A stretch of 64,000 nucleotides of DNA from Gordonia amicalis NBRC 100051 = JCM 11271 (GTDB lineage: Bacteria > Actinomycetota > Actinomycetes > Mycobacteriales > Mycobacteriaceae): positions 207,624 through 271,623 of the forward strand of contig NZ_BANS01000001.1 of the NCBI RefSeq assembly GCF_000332995.1, read 5' to 3'. A program made the translations under genes and the position numbers. Shown one piece after another: positions 17,881 to 26,729 of this stretch; within the stretch, counting starts at the first letter, position 1, and the number at the start of each line of letters is the position of its first letter. The notes beneath the pieces are model-generated. The model saw nothing but the letters and a program-made list of their open reading frames with translations, did not search any database and was not told the DNA's origin.

Positions 17881-20800
17881 GGGTTCCGTACCGGAGTCGG
17901 ATGCCGCGCGGGGTCGTGGCGAAACCGGCCTCGACGAGGACCTTGACGAAGTCGGTGCCGCGCACCGGTTCCGAGTCGATCTGGTCGATCGTCAACCGGG
18001 AGATGCGGCCCGCACGGACCAGGGCCACCAGTGCTCCGGCAGCGGATTCCAGGGCGGGGATCGAGTCGGTGAAGGTCAGGAGCGTCTTGCCGCCGCGTTC
18101 GACGAAGCACACGAGCTCGCCGTCGACCAGCACCACCAGCGCGCCGGGCTTGCGACCCGGTCGGTGACCGGCATCGGCATCCCGGGACCTCGGCCACTCC
18201 AGCGCCGCACCGAACGGGTTCGCCGGGTCGGTGGCGGCGAGGATGGTGGCCTCGCGCGGGGGCTTGCGGTCGGGTAGGGCATGCCGCCGCAACTCGTCGA
18301 CCGTGGCCGGGGAGGCGAACTGTGCGCCGCCGAGTCCGTCGACGTAGTAGCCGCGACGTACCTGGCCGCTGTCCTCGAAGACGTTGAGCGCCTTGTACAC
18401 CCGGGCGAATCCGCCGGTCACCTCTTCGGCGGTGACGCTGCCCCGGGTGATCACGCCGTACCGGGTGAGCAGCTGGTCGCACAGTGCCTGCGTGGCGATG
18501 GTCGGGTCGATCACGGGTCGGTCCAGTGCGAACCATCGACCGCTCGCGGTCGGCGCGACCGGTGGCCCGGACGCGTGCTCGGTCAGGTAGCGCGCGGAGA
18601 GGCGTCCGGCGCGGAGTCGTGGTGCGCGGCCTCGTGCGCGGTGGGCGCGTGCCGACCGTGGAGTCGACGGACTGCGCCGGGGATGGAGCAGCGCGCGCAC
18701 CGGAGCGAAGGTGTCGTTGCTGACCTGACCGGCCCAGACCAGGTCCCACAGTGCACTCTCGACATCGGCGGCGGGTGTCGTCGTACCCGTGCCGATGTCC
18801 CCGGCGATCTGTGGGAACCGCAGTGCACCACCGGGTTCGAGGGCGGTGGTGATGGCGTCGTGGACGGTGGTGGTGTCGATGGTGTCGGACTCGGGGAGGG
18901 TGAACGCGGCGACGTCGGCCGGATGCAGGGCCACCCAGCCGTCGGCGTTGCCGATGCGGCCGTGCCCCGACCAGACGACCTCGCCACTGCTCAGCAGCTC
19001 GTCGAGCATGGACGGCGCGTAGTCGGTGACGCGTGCGGGCAGGATCAGCGACTCCCAGGCCGACGCCGGGAGCGGATATCCGGCGAGCTGGTCCACGACC
19101 GTCGCCACTCCGTCCACGCCGCGCAACTGCGTCCCGGGTGACCCGTGCTGCCACTCGACGAGGAATCTGGTGAGGACCTCGGTGCCGACCGGTGCGACCT
19201 CGGCCCGGCTCGCGGCGAGCGACCCACGACGGATCTGCCCGAGGACGTCGGTGTGGCACCACTGGGTCGTCGGTGCCGTCCCCTGAGCCGGATCGGCCGG
19301 TCCGGTCTCCGGGAGGAAATCACCTTCGACGACGCGTCGTTCGCCCGCGAGGCGGCCCAGGGTGTCGCGCACGACGGCCGTCGCGATCCCCAGGGCCGCC
19401 GCCGCGTCGGCGATGGTGAACGGCCCGTGGGTGCGGGCGTAACGTCCGATGACGTCGCCGATCGGATCGGGTACCGGTTCGAGGAAGGCGGCCGGAATGC
19501 CCAGTGGTGCAGGGACTCCGAGTGCGTCGCGCAACCGCGCGGTGTCGTCGATCGAGGCCCAGAGCGCACGCCGGTTGTGGTTGACGGAGATGATCTGACC
19601 GCTGCGGTGCAGCTCGGCGAGCACTTCGGCCACCGGCGTCTCGCCGCGGTACCGGACCTCGACCTCCTCGGTGGTCAGCGGTCCGAGCCAGCGGAGCAGG
19701 TCGACGATGTCTTCGGCGTCGCGCGCCTGGCGATCCGGGGACAGCCGTTGCAGGCGGGCGATGACCTCGGCGATGACACCGGGATCGAGCAACTCGCGCA
19801 GGTCGACGCGGCCCAGCAGTTGCGCAAGCAGGCTGGTGTCGAGTGACAATGCGGCGGCGCGACGTTCGGCGAGTGGTGCGTCGTCGGCGTACATGAAGGC
19901 GCCGACGTAGCCGAACAGCAGCGACGCCGCGAACGGCGACGGACTCGGCGTCTCGGTCTCCACGACGCGGATCCGACGCGAGCGGATGAGGCTGAGCAGA
20001 TCGAGCAGGGCGGGGAGGTCGTACACGTCCTGCAAACACTCCCGCACGGCCTCGAGGACTATCGGGAAGTCGGGGAACCTGGATGCCACCGAGAGCAATT
20101 GGGCGCTGCGCTGGCGCTGCTGCCAGAGCGGTGCGCGGCGTCCCGGATCGCGGCGGGGCAGAAGCAGTGCACGCGCGGCACATTCGCGGAATCTCGAGGC
20201 GAACATCGACGAGTCGGCGAGACCGTCGGTGACGAGCTGTTCGACCTCGTCGGGGTCGAGGAGGAAGACATCTGCGCCCGGGGGCGCGTCGTCGGTGTCG
20301 GGGAGGCGGAGGATGATCCCGTCGTCGGATGCGGTGGTGGCGCCTTCGATGCCGAGCGTCGCGAGAAGTCGCTGGGAGATGGCGCTCGCCCACGGCGCGT
20401 GGACCCGCAGCCCGTACGGGGAGTGCAGGATGACGCGCCAGTCGCCGAGTTCGTCGCGGAACCGTTCGACGACGAGTGTCCGGTCGGTGGGGACATGTCC
20501 GGTCGCCTCGCGTTGTTCGGCGATGAGGGTGGCGAGGTTGGTGCGGGCGTTCTCGGTCAGCCCGAGCCGCTCGGCGTGGGTGTCGAGCTTCCCGGGGTCG
20601 GCGATGGCCCCGGTGAATGCCCCGATCGCCGCGCCGAGTTCGGCGGGACGCCCGATCGCGTCGCCGATCCAGAACGGCAGCCGGCCGGGTTGGCCGAACG
20701 CCGGCGACACCAGGACGCGGTCGTGGGTGATGTCCTCGATCCGCCAGCTCGTCGCACCCAGCGCGAACACATCGCCGACCCGCGACTCGTAGACCATCTC

Positions 20801-22507
20801 CTCGTCGAGTTCGCCCACGCGCGTTGACTTTTCGCCGACCATGAAGACGCCGAAGAGCCCGCGGTCGGGGATCGACCCGCCGGAGGTGACCGCGAGTCGT
20901 TGTGCGCCACGGCGTCCCGTGATCACGCCCGCGTCGCGGTCCCAGTTGACCCGGGGACGGAGTTCGGCGAACTCGTCGGAGGGGAATCGGCCCGCGATGA
21001 GATCGAGTGTCGCGTCGAAGACCCCCCGTCCCAGATCCCGGTAAGGAGCCGCCCGGCGCACGACCTCGTACCAGTGGTCGACCTCGAGATCGTCGACGGC
21101 GGCGGCCGCGATGGTCTGCTGGGCAAGGATGTCCAGGGGGTTCTGGGGAACCTTGATCTCCTCGATCGCACCGTCGAGCATGCGCTCGACGGTGACCGTG
21201 CAGTGCAGCAGATCGGTGCGGTGTTTGGGGTAGAGGATGCCCTGGCTGATCTCGCCCACCTGGTGGCCCGCGCGGCCGATGCGTTGCAGACCACTCGCGA
21301 CCGACGGCGGCGCCTCGACCTGGATCACGAGATCCACCGCACCCATGTCGATGCCGAGTTCCAGCGAACTGGTCGCCACCACGCACGCGAGACGACCGGC
21401 CTTGAGGTCGTCTTCGATCTGGGCGCGGTGCTCCTTGCTCACCGAACCGTGGTGGGCACGCGCGAGAACGGCTTCGGCGCCGGAGCTCGCCCCGCTGCCC
21501 ATCACGAACGCGGGGGCCCCGCCCGCGACCGTCGGATTGGCCCTGGGTTCGGTGGTCGCGCCCTGTCGCCCGGCGTGGATCTCGTTGAGCCGCGCGGTCA
21601 GCTTCTCGGCGAGGCGTCGCGAGTTCGCGAACACGATCGTCGCCCGGTTGGCCTCGATCTGGTCGACGATCGACGCCTCGACGTACGGCCACAGCGAACC
21701 GGCGGTGGGAGAGAAGGCATCGTCGAGTTCGGCCGGGTCGGCGCCGTCGGGGCCGGGGGCGGGCGGGATGTTGGCCATGTCCTCGACCGGGACGTCGACG
21801 CGGAGGTCGAAGGTCTTGTCGGCCTTCGGTTTGACCACCTGGCACGGGGCCGACCCGGACAGGAACCCGGCGACGACCTCGGGTGGCCGCACGGTCGCCG
21901 ACAGGCCGATCCGCTGAGCGGGCTTCTCGAGCAGCTCGTCGAGGCGCTCGAGGGTCAGCGCCAGGTGCGTGCCGCGCTTGGTCGCGGCGACCGCGTGCAC
22001 CTCGTCGACGATGATCGCCTCGACGTTCGTGAGACTCTCCCGCGCCGCCGAGGTCAGCATGAGGTAGAGCGACTCCGGGGTGGTGATCAGGATGTCGGGC
22101 GGGGTCTTCACCAGGGTGCGGCGGTCGGCGGCCGAGGTGTCGCCGGAGCGGACGCCGACCGTGATGTTCGGTTCGGGCAGGTTCAGTTCCTGCGCGGCGC
22201 GGGTGATACCGGTGAGCGGCGCGCGCAGGTTGCGCTCCACGTCGACGGCGAGCGCCTTCAGCGGCGAGATGTAGACGACCTTCGTGCCCGGACGGCGTGC
22301 AGCGGTGTCGGCGGCGAGCCGGTCGAGGGCCCAGAGGAACGCCGCCAGGGTCTTGCCGGAGCCGGTCGGTGCGATGACCAGCGTGTTCGCGCCGTCGGCG
22401 ATCGAGGTCCAGGCGCCCTTCTGCGCCGCGGTCGGCTTGGTGAACGCCCCGGTGAACCATCGCCGGGTGGGGGCGGTGAAGCGGTCGAGTACCGAAGGGC
22501 GGGGCAT
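17873..22507 (-). CDS. lhr: Lhr-type ATP-dependent DNA helicase
   Basis: Large superfamily 2 helicase of 1544 residues, a 3' to 5' single-stranded DNA translocase involved in repair. Seen are Walker A APTGSGKTLAAF (near residue 30), the DEVH box in IIVDEVHAV, and motif V/VI text ATSSLELGIDMGAVDLV and QRIGRAGHQVG. The Lhr-core, with winged helix and Lhr-specific domain, runs to about residue 850, followed by the long C-terminal extension typical of actinobacteria. ATG at 22507 chosen with GGAG just upstream; a GTG at 22525 would add six residues. Coupled to nei by an 8-bp overlap; equivalent to Rv3296. Confidence 0.95.
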   Translation of the reverse strand: MPRPSVLDRFTAPTRRWFTGAFTKPTAAQKGAWTSIADGANTLVIAPTGSGKTLAAFLWALDRLAADTAARRPGTKVVYISPLKALAVDVERNLRAPLTGITRAAQELNLPEPNITVGVRSGDTSAADRRTLVKTPPDILITTPESLYLMLTSAARESLTNVEAIIVDEVHAVAATKRGTHLALTLERLDELLEKPAQRIGLSATVRPPEVVAGFLSGSAPCQVVKPKADKTFDLRVDVPVEDMANIPPAPGPDGADPAELDDAFSPTAGSLWPYVEASIVDQIEANRATIVFANSRRLAEKLTARLNEIHAGRQGATTEPRANPTVAGGAPAFVMGSGASSGAEAVLARAHHGSVSKEHRAQIEDDLKAGRLACVVATSSLELGIDMGAVDLVIQVEAPPSVASGLQRIGRAGHQVGEISQGILYPKHRTDLLHCTVTVERMLDGAIEEIKVPQNPLDILAQQTIAAAAVDDLEVDHWYEVVRRAAPYRDLGRGVFDATLDLIAGRFPSDEFAELRPRVNWDRDAGVITGRRGAQRLAVTSGGSIPDRGLFGVFMVGEKSTRVGELDEEMVYESRVGDVFALGATSWRIEDITHDRVLVSPAFGQPGRLPFWIGDAIGRPAELGAAIGAFTGAIADPGKLDTHAERLGLTENARTNLATLIAEQREATGHVPTDRTLVVERFRDELGDWRVILHSPYGLRVHAPWASAISQRLLATLGIEGATTASDDGIILRLPDTDDAPPGADVFLLDPDEVEQLVTDGLADSSMFASRFRECAARALLLPRRDPGRRAPLWQQRQRSAQLLSVASRFPDFPIVLEAVRECLQDVYDLPALLDLLSLIRSRRIRVVETETPSPSPFAASLLFGYVGAFMYADDAPLAERRAAALSLDTSLLAQLLGRVDLRELLDPGVIAEVIARLQRLSPDRQARDAEDIVDLLRWLGPLTTEEVEVRYRGETPVAEVLAELHRSGQIISVNHNRRALWASIDDTARLRDALGVPAPLGIPAAFLEPVPDPIGDVIGRYARTHGPFTIADAAAALGIATAVVRDTLGRLAGERRVVEGDFLPETGPADPAQGTAPTTQWCHTDVLGQIRRGSLAASRAEVAPVGTEVLTRFLVEWQHGSPGTQLRGVDGVATVVDQLAGYPLPASAWESLILPARVTDYAPSMLDELLSSGEVVWSGHGRIGNADGWVALHPADVAAFTLPESDTIDTTTVHDAITTALEPGGALRFPQIAGDIGTGTTTPAADVESALWDLVWAGQVSNDTFAPVRALLHPRRSPSTPRSARAHRARGRAPRLRAGRLSARYLTEHASGPPVAPTASGRWFALDRPVIDPTIATQALCDQLLTRYGVITRGSVTAEEVTGGFARVYKALNVFEDSGQVRRGYYVDGLGGAQFASPATVDELRRHALPDRKPPREATILAATDPANPFGAALEWPRSRDADAGHRPGRKPGALVVLVDGELVCFVERGGKTLLTFTDSIPALESAAGALVALVRAGRISRLTIDQIDSEPVRGTDFVKVLVEAGFATTPRGIRLRYGTHA

Positions 22508-22539
22508 CTCTCCACTATGTCTCACATGTGTGACAGGTC

Positions 22540-22690
22540 GGGGTATACAGTCATCTCACGCCTGTACGGGGAATCCGGTGAGAATCCGGAACGGTCGCGC
22601 CACTGTGAAAGCCGACTCGGGGGATGCGGTCGAGTGATTCGACGGTGCCCAGAGACGACGTGAGTCAGGATGCCGTGCCGGCGACAACTG
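22540..22690 (+). ncRNA. Cobalamin riboswitch
   Basis: The 5' part has the conserved GGGAATCCGGTGAGAATCCGG at about 22569-22589 and CGCGCCACTGTGA at 22596-22608. The 3' part has the B12 box GAGTCAGGATGCCGTGCC at about 22662-22679. Spacing matches an adenosylcobalamin riboswitch. It lies in the leader of cbtB-cbtA, so cobalt or cobalamin precursor uptake should fall when B12 is plentiful. The exact ends of the fold were not computed. Confidence 0.9.
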
Positions 22691-22733
22691 ATCCACAGCT
22701 CTCCGACGCGAGATCGGCGAAAGGACAACTCAC

Positions 22734-22967
22734 ATGACGGCTACCCGTACGTCCGAAGCAGTCACACCCGCACCGCGCGCTCTGGCGGTACCGAATCTGT
22801 CGGTCGCCGGCGCAGCGCTCTGGCTGAGCCTCACCGTGCTGCTGGCCGGGCTCGCCTACTACTTCCTCGGCTACGACCAGGGTGTCGTGTCCGTCTTCGG
22901 CGAGGACACGCACGTGCACGAGTTCGTGCACGACGCCCGCCACTTTCTCGGCTTTCCCTGCCACTGA
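22734..22967 (+). CDS. cbtB: CbtB, small subunit of predicted cobalt transporter
   Basis: A 77-residue protein with one membrane helix at about residues 23-47 (VAGAALWLSLTVLLAGLAYYF) and a His-rich C-terminus (HVHEFVHDARHFLGFPCH) that is the CbtB signature and probably binds cobalt. CbtB and CbtA form a predicted cobalt uptake system usually under B12 riboswitch control, as here. ATG at 22734 has AAAGGA upstream. The riboswitch ends about 45 bp before the start. CbtA follows after 34 bp. Confidence 0.93.
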   Translation: MTATRTSEAVTPAPRALAVPNLSVAGAALWLSLTVLLAGLAYYFLGYDQGVVSVFGEDTHVHEFVHDARHFLGFPCH

Positions 22968-23001
22968 GTCGGTCTGACCCGATCAGCAGGGACAAGTTCA
23001 C

Positions 23002-23835
23002 ATGGAGAAGAGATTCATCGGCGCAGGCCTGCTGTCGGGCCTGATCGCCGGCATCCTGTCGTTCGTCTTCGCACGTTTCTACATCGAACCGGTGGTGTCG
23101 AAGGCCGTCGACTACGAGAGCGCCCGCTCAGAGGCCGAGGAGACACTGGCCCATGCCGCCGAGGCGGGTGGGCACCACCACGGCGACGGCGGTGAGGTCT
23201 TCACCCGCGCCATGCAGGAGAACCTGGGCGCCGGCGTCGGCAACCTGGTGTTCGCGCTGTGCATGGGGGCGTTCTTCGCGGTCGCCTTCACCGTGCTGTG
23301 GAGCTACCTCGGCAACCGGTATCCCGCCACCGATGCCCGCGCGGTCGCCGGAGTGACCGGCGCGATCGGTTTCGTGGCCGTCTTCGGCGTGCCGTTCTTC
23401 GCCTACCCGGCCAATCCGCCGGCCGTGGGGGACGACGACACGATCGGGGATCGGACCGGCGCCTTCCTGACCATCACCATCGCGTCGGTGGTGCTGGCGA
23501 TCGCGGCCGTCGTACTCGCGCTGTGGCTGCGTCCGCGGATCGGCGGGTTGGTGTCGGCGGTCGTGGGCGGCGCGGCGTATCTGACAGCCGTCGGCATCAC
23601 GATCGCGTTCCTGCCGTCGTTCGACGAGGTGCCCGAGCCGGTGCGCAACAGCACCGGTCAGATCGTGTTCCCGGGATTCCCGGCGGACGTGGTCGCCGAC
23701 TTCCGCGTGTACACGATCACCAACCAGGTCATCCTGTGGACGGTGCTGACGGTGACCTTCGCGCTGATTCTCGGCGCGATGGCGCGGTCGAAGAACCCGG
23801 CCACGCCCCGGACGGTCGACGCCACCGGGAACTGA
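23002..23835 (+). CDS. cbtA: CbtA family integral membrane subunit of predicted cobalt transporter
   Basis: A 277-residue membrane protein with five or more hydrophobic helices (first at about residues 7-27) and a His-rich stretch at residues 51-60 (HAAEAGGHHH) that suits metal capture outside the membrane. The family is defined by co-occurrence with CbtB and by B12 riboswitch control. The His-rich loop lies after the first helix, so it should face the periplasm if the N-terminus is inside. It is followed after 18 bp by the histidine-phosphatase-like gene, which probably shares the mRNA. Confidence 0.92.
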   Translation: MEKRFIGAGLLSGLIAGILSFVFARFYIEPVVSKAVDYESARSEAEETLAHAAEAGGHHHGDGGEVFTRAMQENLGAGVGNLVFALCMGAFFAVAFTVLWSYLGNRYPATDARAVAGVTGAIGFVAVFGVPFFAYPANPPAVGDDDTIGDRTGAFLTITIASVVLAIAAVVLALWLRPRIGGLVSAVVGGAAYLTAVGITIAFLPSFDEVPEPVRNSTGQIVFPGFPADVVADFRVYTITNQVILWTVLTVTFALILGAMARSKNPATPRTVDATGN

Positions 23836-23853
23836 ACGGCCCCGGACGTTCTC

Positions 23854-24339
23854 ATGCAGATCATCACCGCCGGGCGCACCGGTCCCAACAGATCTGTGCG
23901 TTTCGGCGGTGATGCGCCGCTGGACGAGCGCGGGCGGCGCGACATCGAAACGCTCGCCGCATCGGTCGCCGGACCGGTGACCCTCTGCGGACCCGAGGCC
24001 GCGACCCGCGAGACTGCCCGCCTCCTGGGCGGGCGGCCGGACGTCGACGACGCGCTCCGGACACTCGACGTCGGTTCCTGGGCGGGATCGATGCCCGAGG
24101 AGATCGCCCCGAGCGATCTCGCGGCCTTCTTCACCGACCCGACGGCCCGGCCCCACGGCGGCGAGAGCGTGGCGGAGTTCGTGCGCAGGGTGCATGCCTG
24201 GCGCGACCATCACGACACCGCGACGGCCTCGATCGTGGTCGCGATGCCCGTCGCCCAGGCTCTGCTGTGCGACGACCCCGCTCGATACTTCGGGGTCGAG
24301 GTCCGTCCGGCGGCCTCCTACCTCTGGTCGAGACCCTGA
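23854..24339 (+). CDS. Histidine phosphatase-like protein lacking catalytic residues
   Basis: A 161-residue protein with the phosphoglycerate mutase-like fold (LDERGRRDIETLA, PEAATRETARLL, GGESVAEFVRRVHAW). The RHG motif that should hold the phospho-accepting His reads TAGRTGPN at residues 5-12, and the second catalytic His region reads VVAMPVAQALL. Both key His are gone. Its place behind cbtB-cbtA recalls alpha-ribazole phosphatase (CobC), but with these losses it is more likely a binding or regulatory pseudo-enzyme. The ribosome binding site is weak, suggesting coupling to cbtA. Confidence 0.78.
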   Translation: MQIITAGRTGPNRSVRFGGDAPLDERGRRDIETLAASVAGPVTLCGPEAATRETARLLGGRPDVDDALRTLDVGSWAGSMPEEIAPSDLAAFFTDPTARPHGGESVAEFVRRVHAWRDHHDTATASIVVAMPVAQALLCDDPARYFGVEVRPAASYLWSRP

Positions 24340-24451
24340 GGAAACGAATTCGCGTAAACGTACCTAGACATCCTGGGTGACTCCTGACACAGTTGAGTCG
24401 GCAAAACTGAAACGTGTTCGCCACGGCGGGCACCGGTCTGGGAGAGTGACG

Positions 24452-25678
24452 ATGTTCGAGTGGTCCGAAGAAGATCTGATGGTGCGGGACGCCCTGCGCG
24501 CGTTCATCGACAAGGAGATCCGGCCACATCTCGACGAGCTCGAGTCCGGCGTGCTGCCCCCGTACGACATCACCCGCAAGCTGCTGTCGACATTCGGGGT
24601 CGACGCGATGGCCAAGGATGCGCTGGAGAAGGAACTCGCCGCAGAAGCCAACGGGGAGAAGAAGAAGTCCTCCGGCGATGGCGGCGGTATGGGCGGCTCG
24701 ATGTTCATGATGGTCAACATCGAGCTCGCGGGTGTGTGCCTGGGTCTCGTCGCATCGCTGGGTGTGAGCATGGGCCTGACCGCCTCGACGATCCGCGGCA
24801 AGGGCACGCTCGCGCAGAAGAAGCGCTGGCTGCCCGAGCTGGTGACGATGGAGAAGGTCGGCGCCTGGGCGATCACCGAACCCGATTCGGGCTCCGACGC
24901 CCTCGGCGGCATGAAGACGACCGTCCGCCGCGATGGTGACGACTACATCCTGAACGGGCAGAAGACGTTCATCACCAACGGCCCGTACGCCGACACCATC
25001 GTCGTGTTCGCAAAGCTCGACGACGGCAGCGGAACGCCCATGCGTGACCGCAAGGTGCTGTCCTTCGTCCTCGACAAGGGGATGCCGGGGCTCACCCAGG
25101 GCAAGCCGTTCAAGAAGATGGGCATGATGAGCTCGCCGACCGGTGAGCTGTTCTTCGACAACGTCCGGGTCGGCAAGGACCGTCTGCTCGGCGAGACGGA
25201 GGACACCGGGGGAGATTCCCGTGGTTCCGAAGGTGCGAAGGCCGGCTTCACCGCCGAACGTGTCGGCATCGCCGCACTGTCGCTGGGCATCATCAACGAG
25301 GCGCAGCGACTGTCGATCGACTACGCCAAGACGCGCAAGCTGTGGGGTCAGGAGATCGCCCAGTTCCAGCTCATCCAGCTCAAGCTCGCCGAGATGGAGA
25401 TCGCCCGGATCAACGTGCAGAACATGCTCTTCAGCGCGATCGAGCGGGGCAAGGCGGGTAAGCCGCTGAGTCTGTCAGAGGCGTCGGCGATGAAGCTCTA
25501 CTCGTCGAAGGCCGCCACCGACGTGGCGATGGAGGCCGTTCAGCTGTTCGGCGGCAACGGGTACATGGCCGAGTACCGGGTCGAGCAGCTCGCGCGAGAT
25601 GCGAAGTCGCTCATGATCTACGCCGGCAGCAACGAGATCCAGGTGACCCATGTCGCCAAGGGGCTGCTGCGCGGCTGA
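24452..25678 (+). CDS. Acyl-CoA dehydrogenase
   Basis: FAD enzyme (408 residues) that oxidises an unknown acyl-CoA to the enoyl-CoA. Flavin motifs AWAITEPDSGSDALGG and YILNGQKTFITNG are present. The usual C-terminal catalytic Glu (in YEG) is Ala391 here (IYAGSNEIQ), while Glu269 in TAERVGIAA is placed as the base of isovaleryl- and long-chain-type enzymes on helix G, so activity may be kept with a moved base. A Lys/Gly-rich insert lies at about residues 67-85. ATG at 24452 follows GGAGAG. A strong terminator comes after the stop. Confidence 0.9.
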   Translation: MFEWSEEDLMVRDALRAFIDKEIRPHLDELESGVLPPYDITRKLLSTFGVDAMAKDALEKELAAEANGEKKKSSGDGGGMGGSMFMMVNIELAGVCLGLVASLGVSMGLTASTIRGKGTLAQKKRWLPELVTMEKVGAWAITEPDSGSDALGGMKTTVRRDGDDYILNGQKTFITNGPYADTIVVFAKLDDGSGTPMRDRKVLSFVLDKGMPGLTQGKPFKKMGMMSSPTGELFFDNVRVGKDRLLGETEDTGGDSRGSEGAKAGFTAERVGIAALSLGIINEAQRLSIDYAKTRKLWGQEIAQFQLIQLKLAEMEIARINVQNMLFSAIERGKAGKPLSLSEASAMKLYSSKAATDVAMEAVQLFGGNGYMAEYRVEQLARDAKSLMIYAGSNEIQVTHVAKGLLRG

Positions 25679-25694
25679 CCCGGCGAACCGCACC

Positions 25695-25734
25695 GAGCGA
25701 CGGCCCCGGCAGACGCCTGCCGGGGCCGTCGCTC
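25695..25734 (+). terminator. Intrinsic terminator after the acyl-CoA dehydrogenase gene
   Basis: An 18-bp perfect stem, GAGCGACGGCCCCGGCAG at 25695-25712 with its complement at 25717-25734, closes a 4-nt loop and is followed by a T-rich run (GTCGTTGTTTGT). It begins 16 bp after the stop codon. Confidence 0.9.
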
Positions 25735-25928
25735 GTCGTTGTTTGTGGCGAGAAGGCATCGATCTGAGCCCTTTTCGGCGTCATCGCGCGTGAGATGAGT
25801 CGTGGCCGTCGACAATACGACGTGATTCGTCGATGCCCCCTCAGGAGAGGTGTGGCAATGTGAGGTCTTCGAGTGGTCGAGGACGCCGCATCCGCTGCCC
25901 AGGACGTCGGGCGACTGTGAGGTGAACG

Positions 25929-26663
25929 ATGGGTGGCAAGAAGCATCGCGGGAAGAATTCCGGCAGTGGTCTTTCGGGCGTGGCCGCGGCCGATCAACCG
26001 GGCTGCGGTCGGCCGGGCGGGACCGCTGCCCACCCGATGTCCGACAAGGCGTACCGGAAAGCCCTCAAACCGCTGCATGCCGAACTGGTGGCGATGCAGG
26101 AATGGGTCCGGTCGTCGGGTGCCAAGGTCTGCGTGGTCTTCGAAGGCCGGGACACCGCGATCTTCGACCGGAGCTGGTACAACCGTGCCGGAATCGAACG
26201 TGTCCTCGGGTACTGCACCGAGGAGCAGGCGCGTCAGTTCCTGGAACAGACGCCGACCGTCGAGCGGGCGATGGTCGACTCCGGGATCATCCTCCTGAAG
26301 TACTGGCTCGAGGCCAGTCAGGAACAGCAGACGCTGCGCCTCCAGAGCCGCATCGACGATCCGCGCAAGATCTGGAAGCTGTCGAAGGCCGACCTCGAGT
26401 CCTACAGCCGCTGGTACGACTTCTCCCGGGCGCGCGACGAGATGTTCCGTTACACCGACACCGGCTGGGCGCCTTGGTACGTCGTGTCCAACGACGACAA
26501 GAAGCGCGGACGGCTCAACGTGATCAGCCATCTGCTCGGTCAGGTGCCCTACGACCCGCTCGAACTTCCCGACGTCACGTTGCCGAAGCGGCAGAAGCCG
26601 CATGGGTATCGACATACCGACCAGGCGCTGCATTGGATCCCCACGCCCTACCAGGAGCGGTGA
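25929..26663 (+). CDS. PPK2-family protein with the Walker A region deleted
   Basis: A 244-residue member of the polyphosphate kinase 2 family, which normally transfers phosphate between polyphosphate and nucleotides. N- and C-terminal parts match well: KALKPLHAELVAMQEWV, IFDRSWYNRAGIERV (Walker B), RKIWKLSKADLESYSRWYDF, PWYVVSNDDKKRGRLNVISHLL. EGRDTA at residues 72-77 is joined straight to IFDRSWYN, so about 47 residues carrying GKGG (P-loop) and the lid helix are absent. The frame is intact. As written it should not bind nucleotide in the usual way; it may be a decaying gene, a dead homologue, or an assembly error. RBS GAGGTGA is present. Confidence 0.85.
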   Translation: MGGKKHRGKNSGSGLSGVAAADQPGCGRPGGTAAHPMSDKAYRKALKPLHAELVAMQEWVRSSGAKVCVVFEGRDTAIFDRSWYNRAGIERVLGYCTEEQARQFLEQTPTVERAMVDSGIILLKYWLEASQEQQTLRLQSRIDDPRKIWKLSKADLESYSRWYDFSRARDEMFRYTDTGWAPWYVVSNDDKKRGRLNVISHLLGQVPYDPLELPDVTLPKRQKPHGYRHTDQALHWIPTPYQER

Positions 26664-26729
26664 GGTGACCGCCGACCAACCCGCGGTGCGGCGTTGCCTG
26701 GACGCGGTCGCACTGCGGCGAGCGCGCGC

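Noticed and set aside
19320..22460. 1046-codon alternative frame within lhr
   Set aside because: Very Arg/Pro-rich and shifted from the Lhr frame, which carries all helicase motifs.
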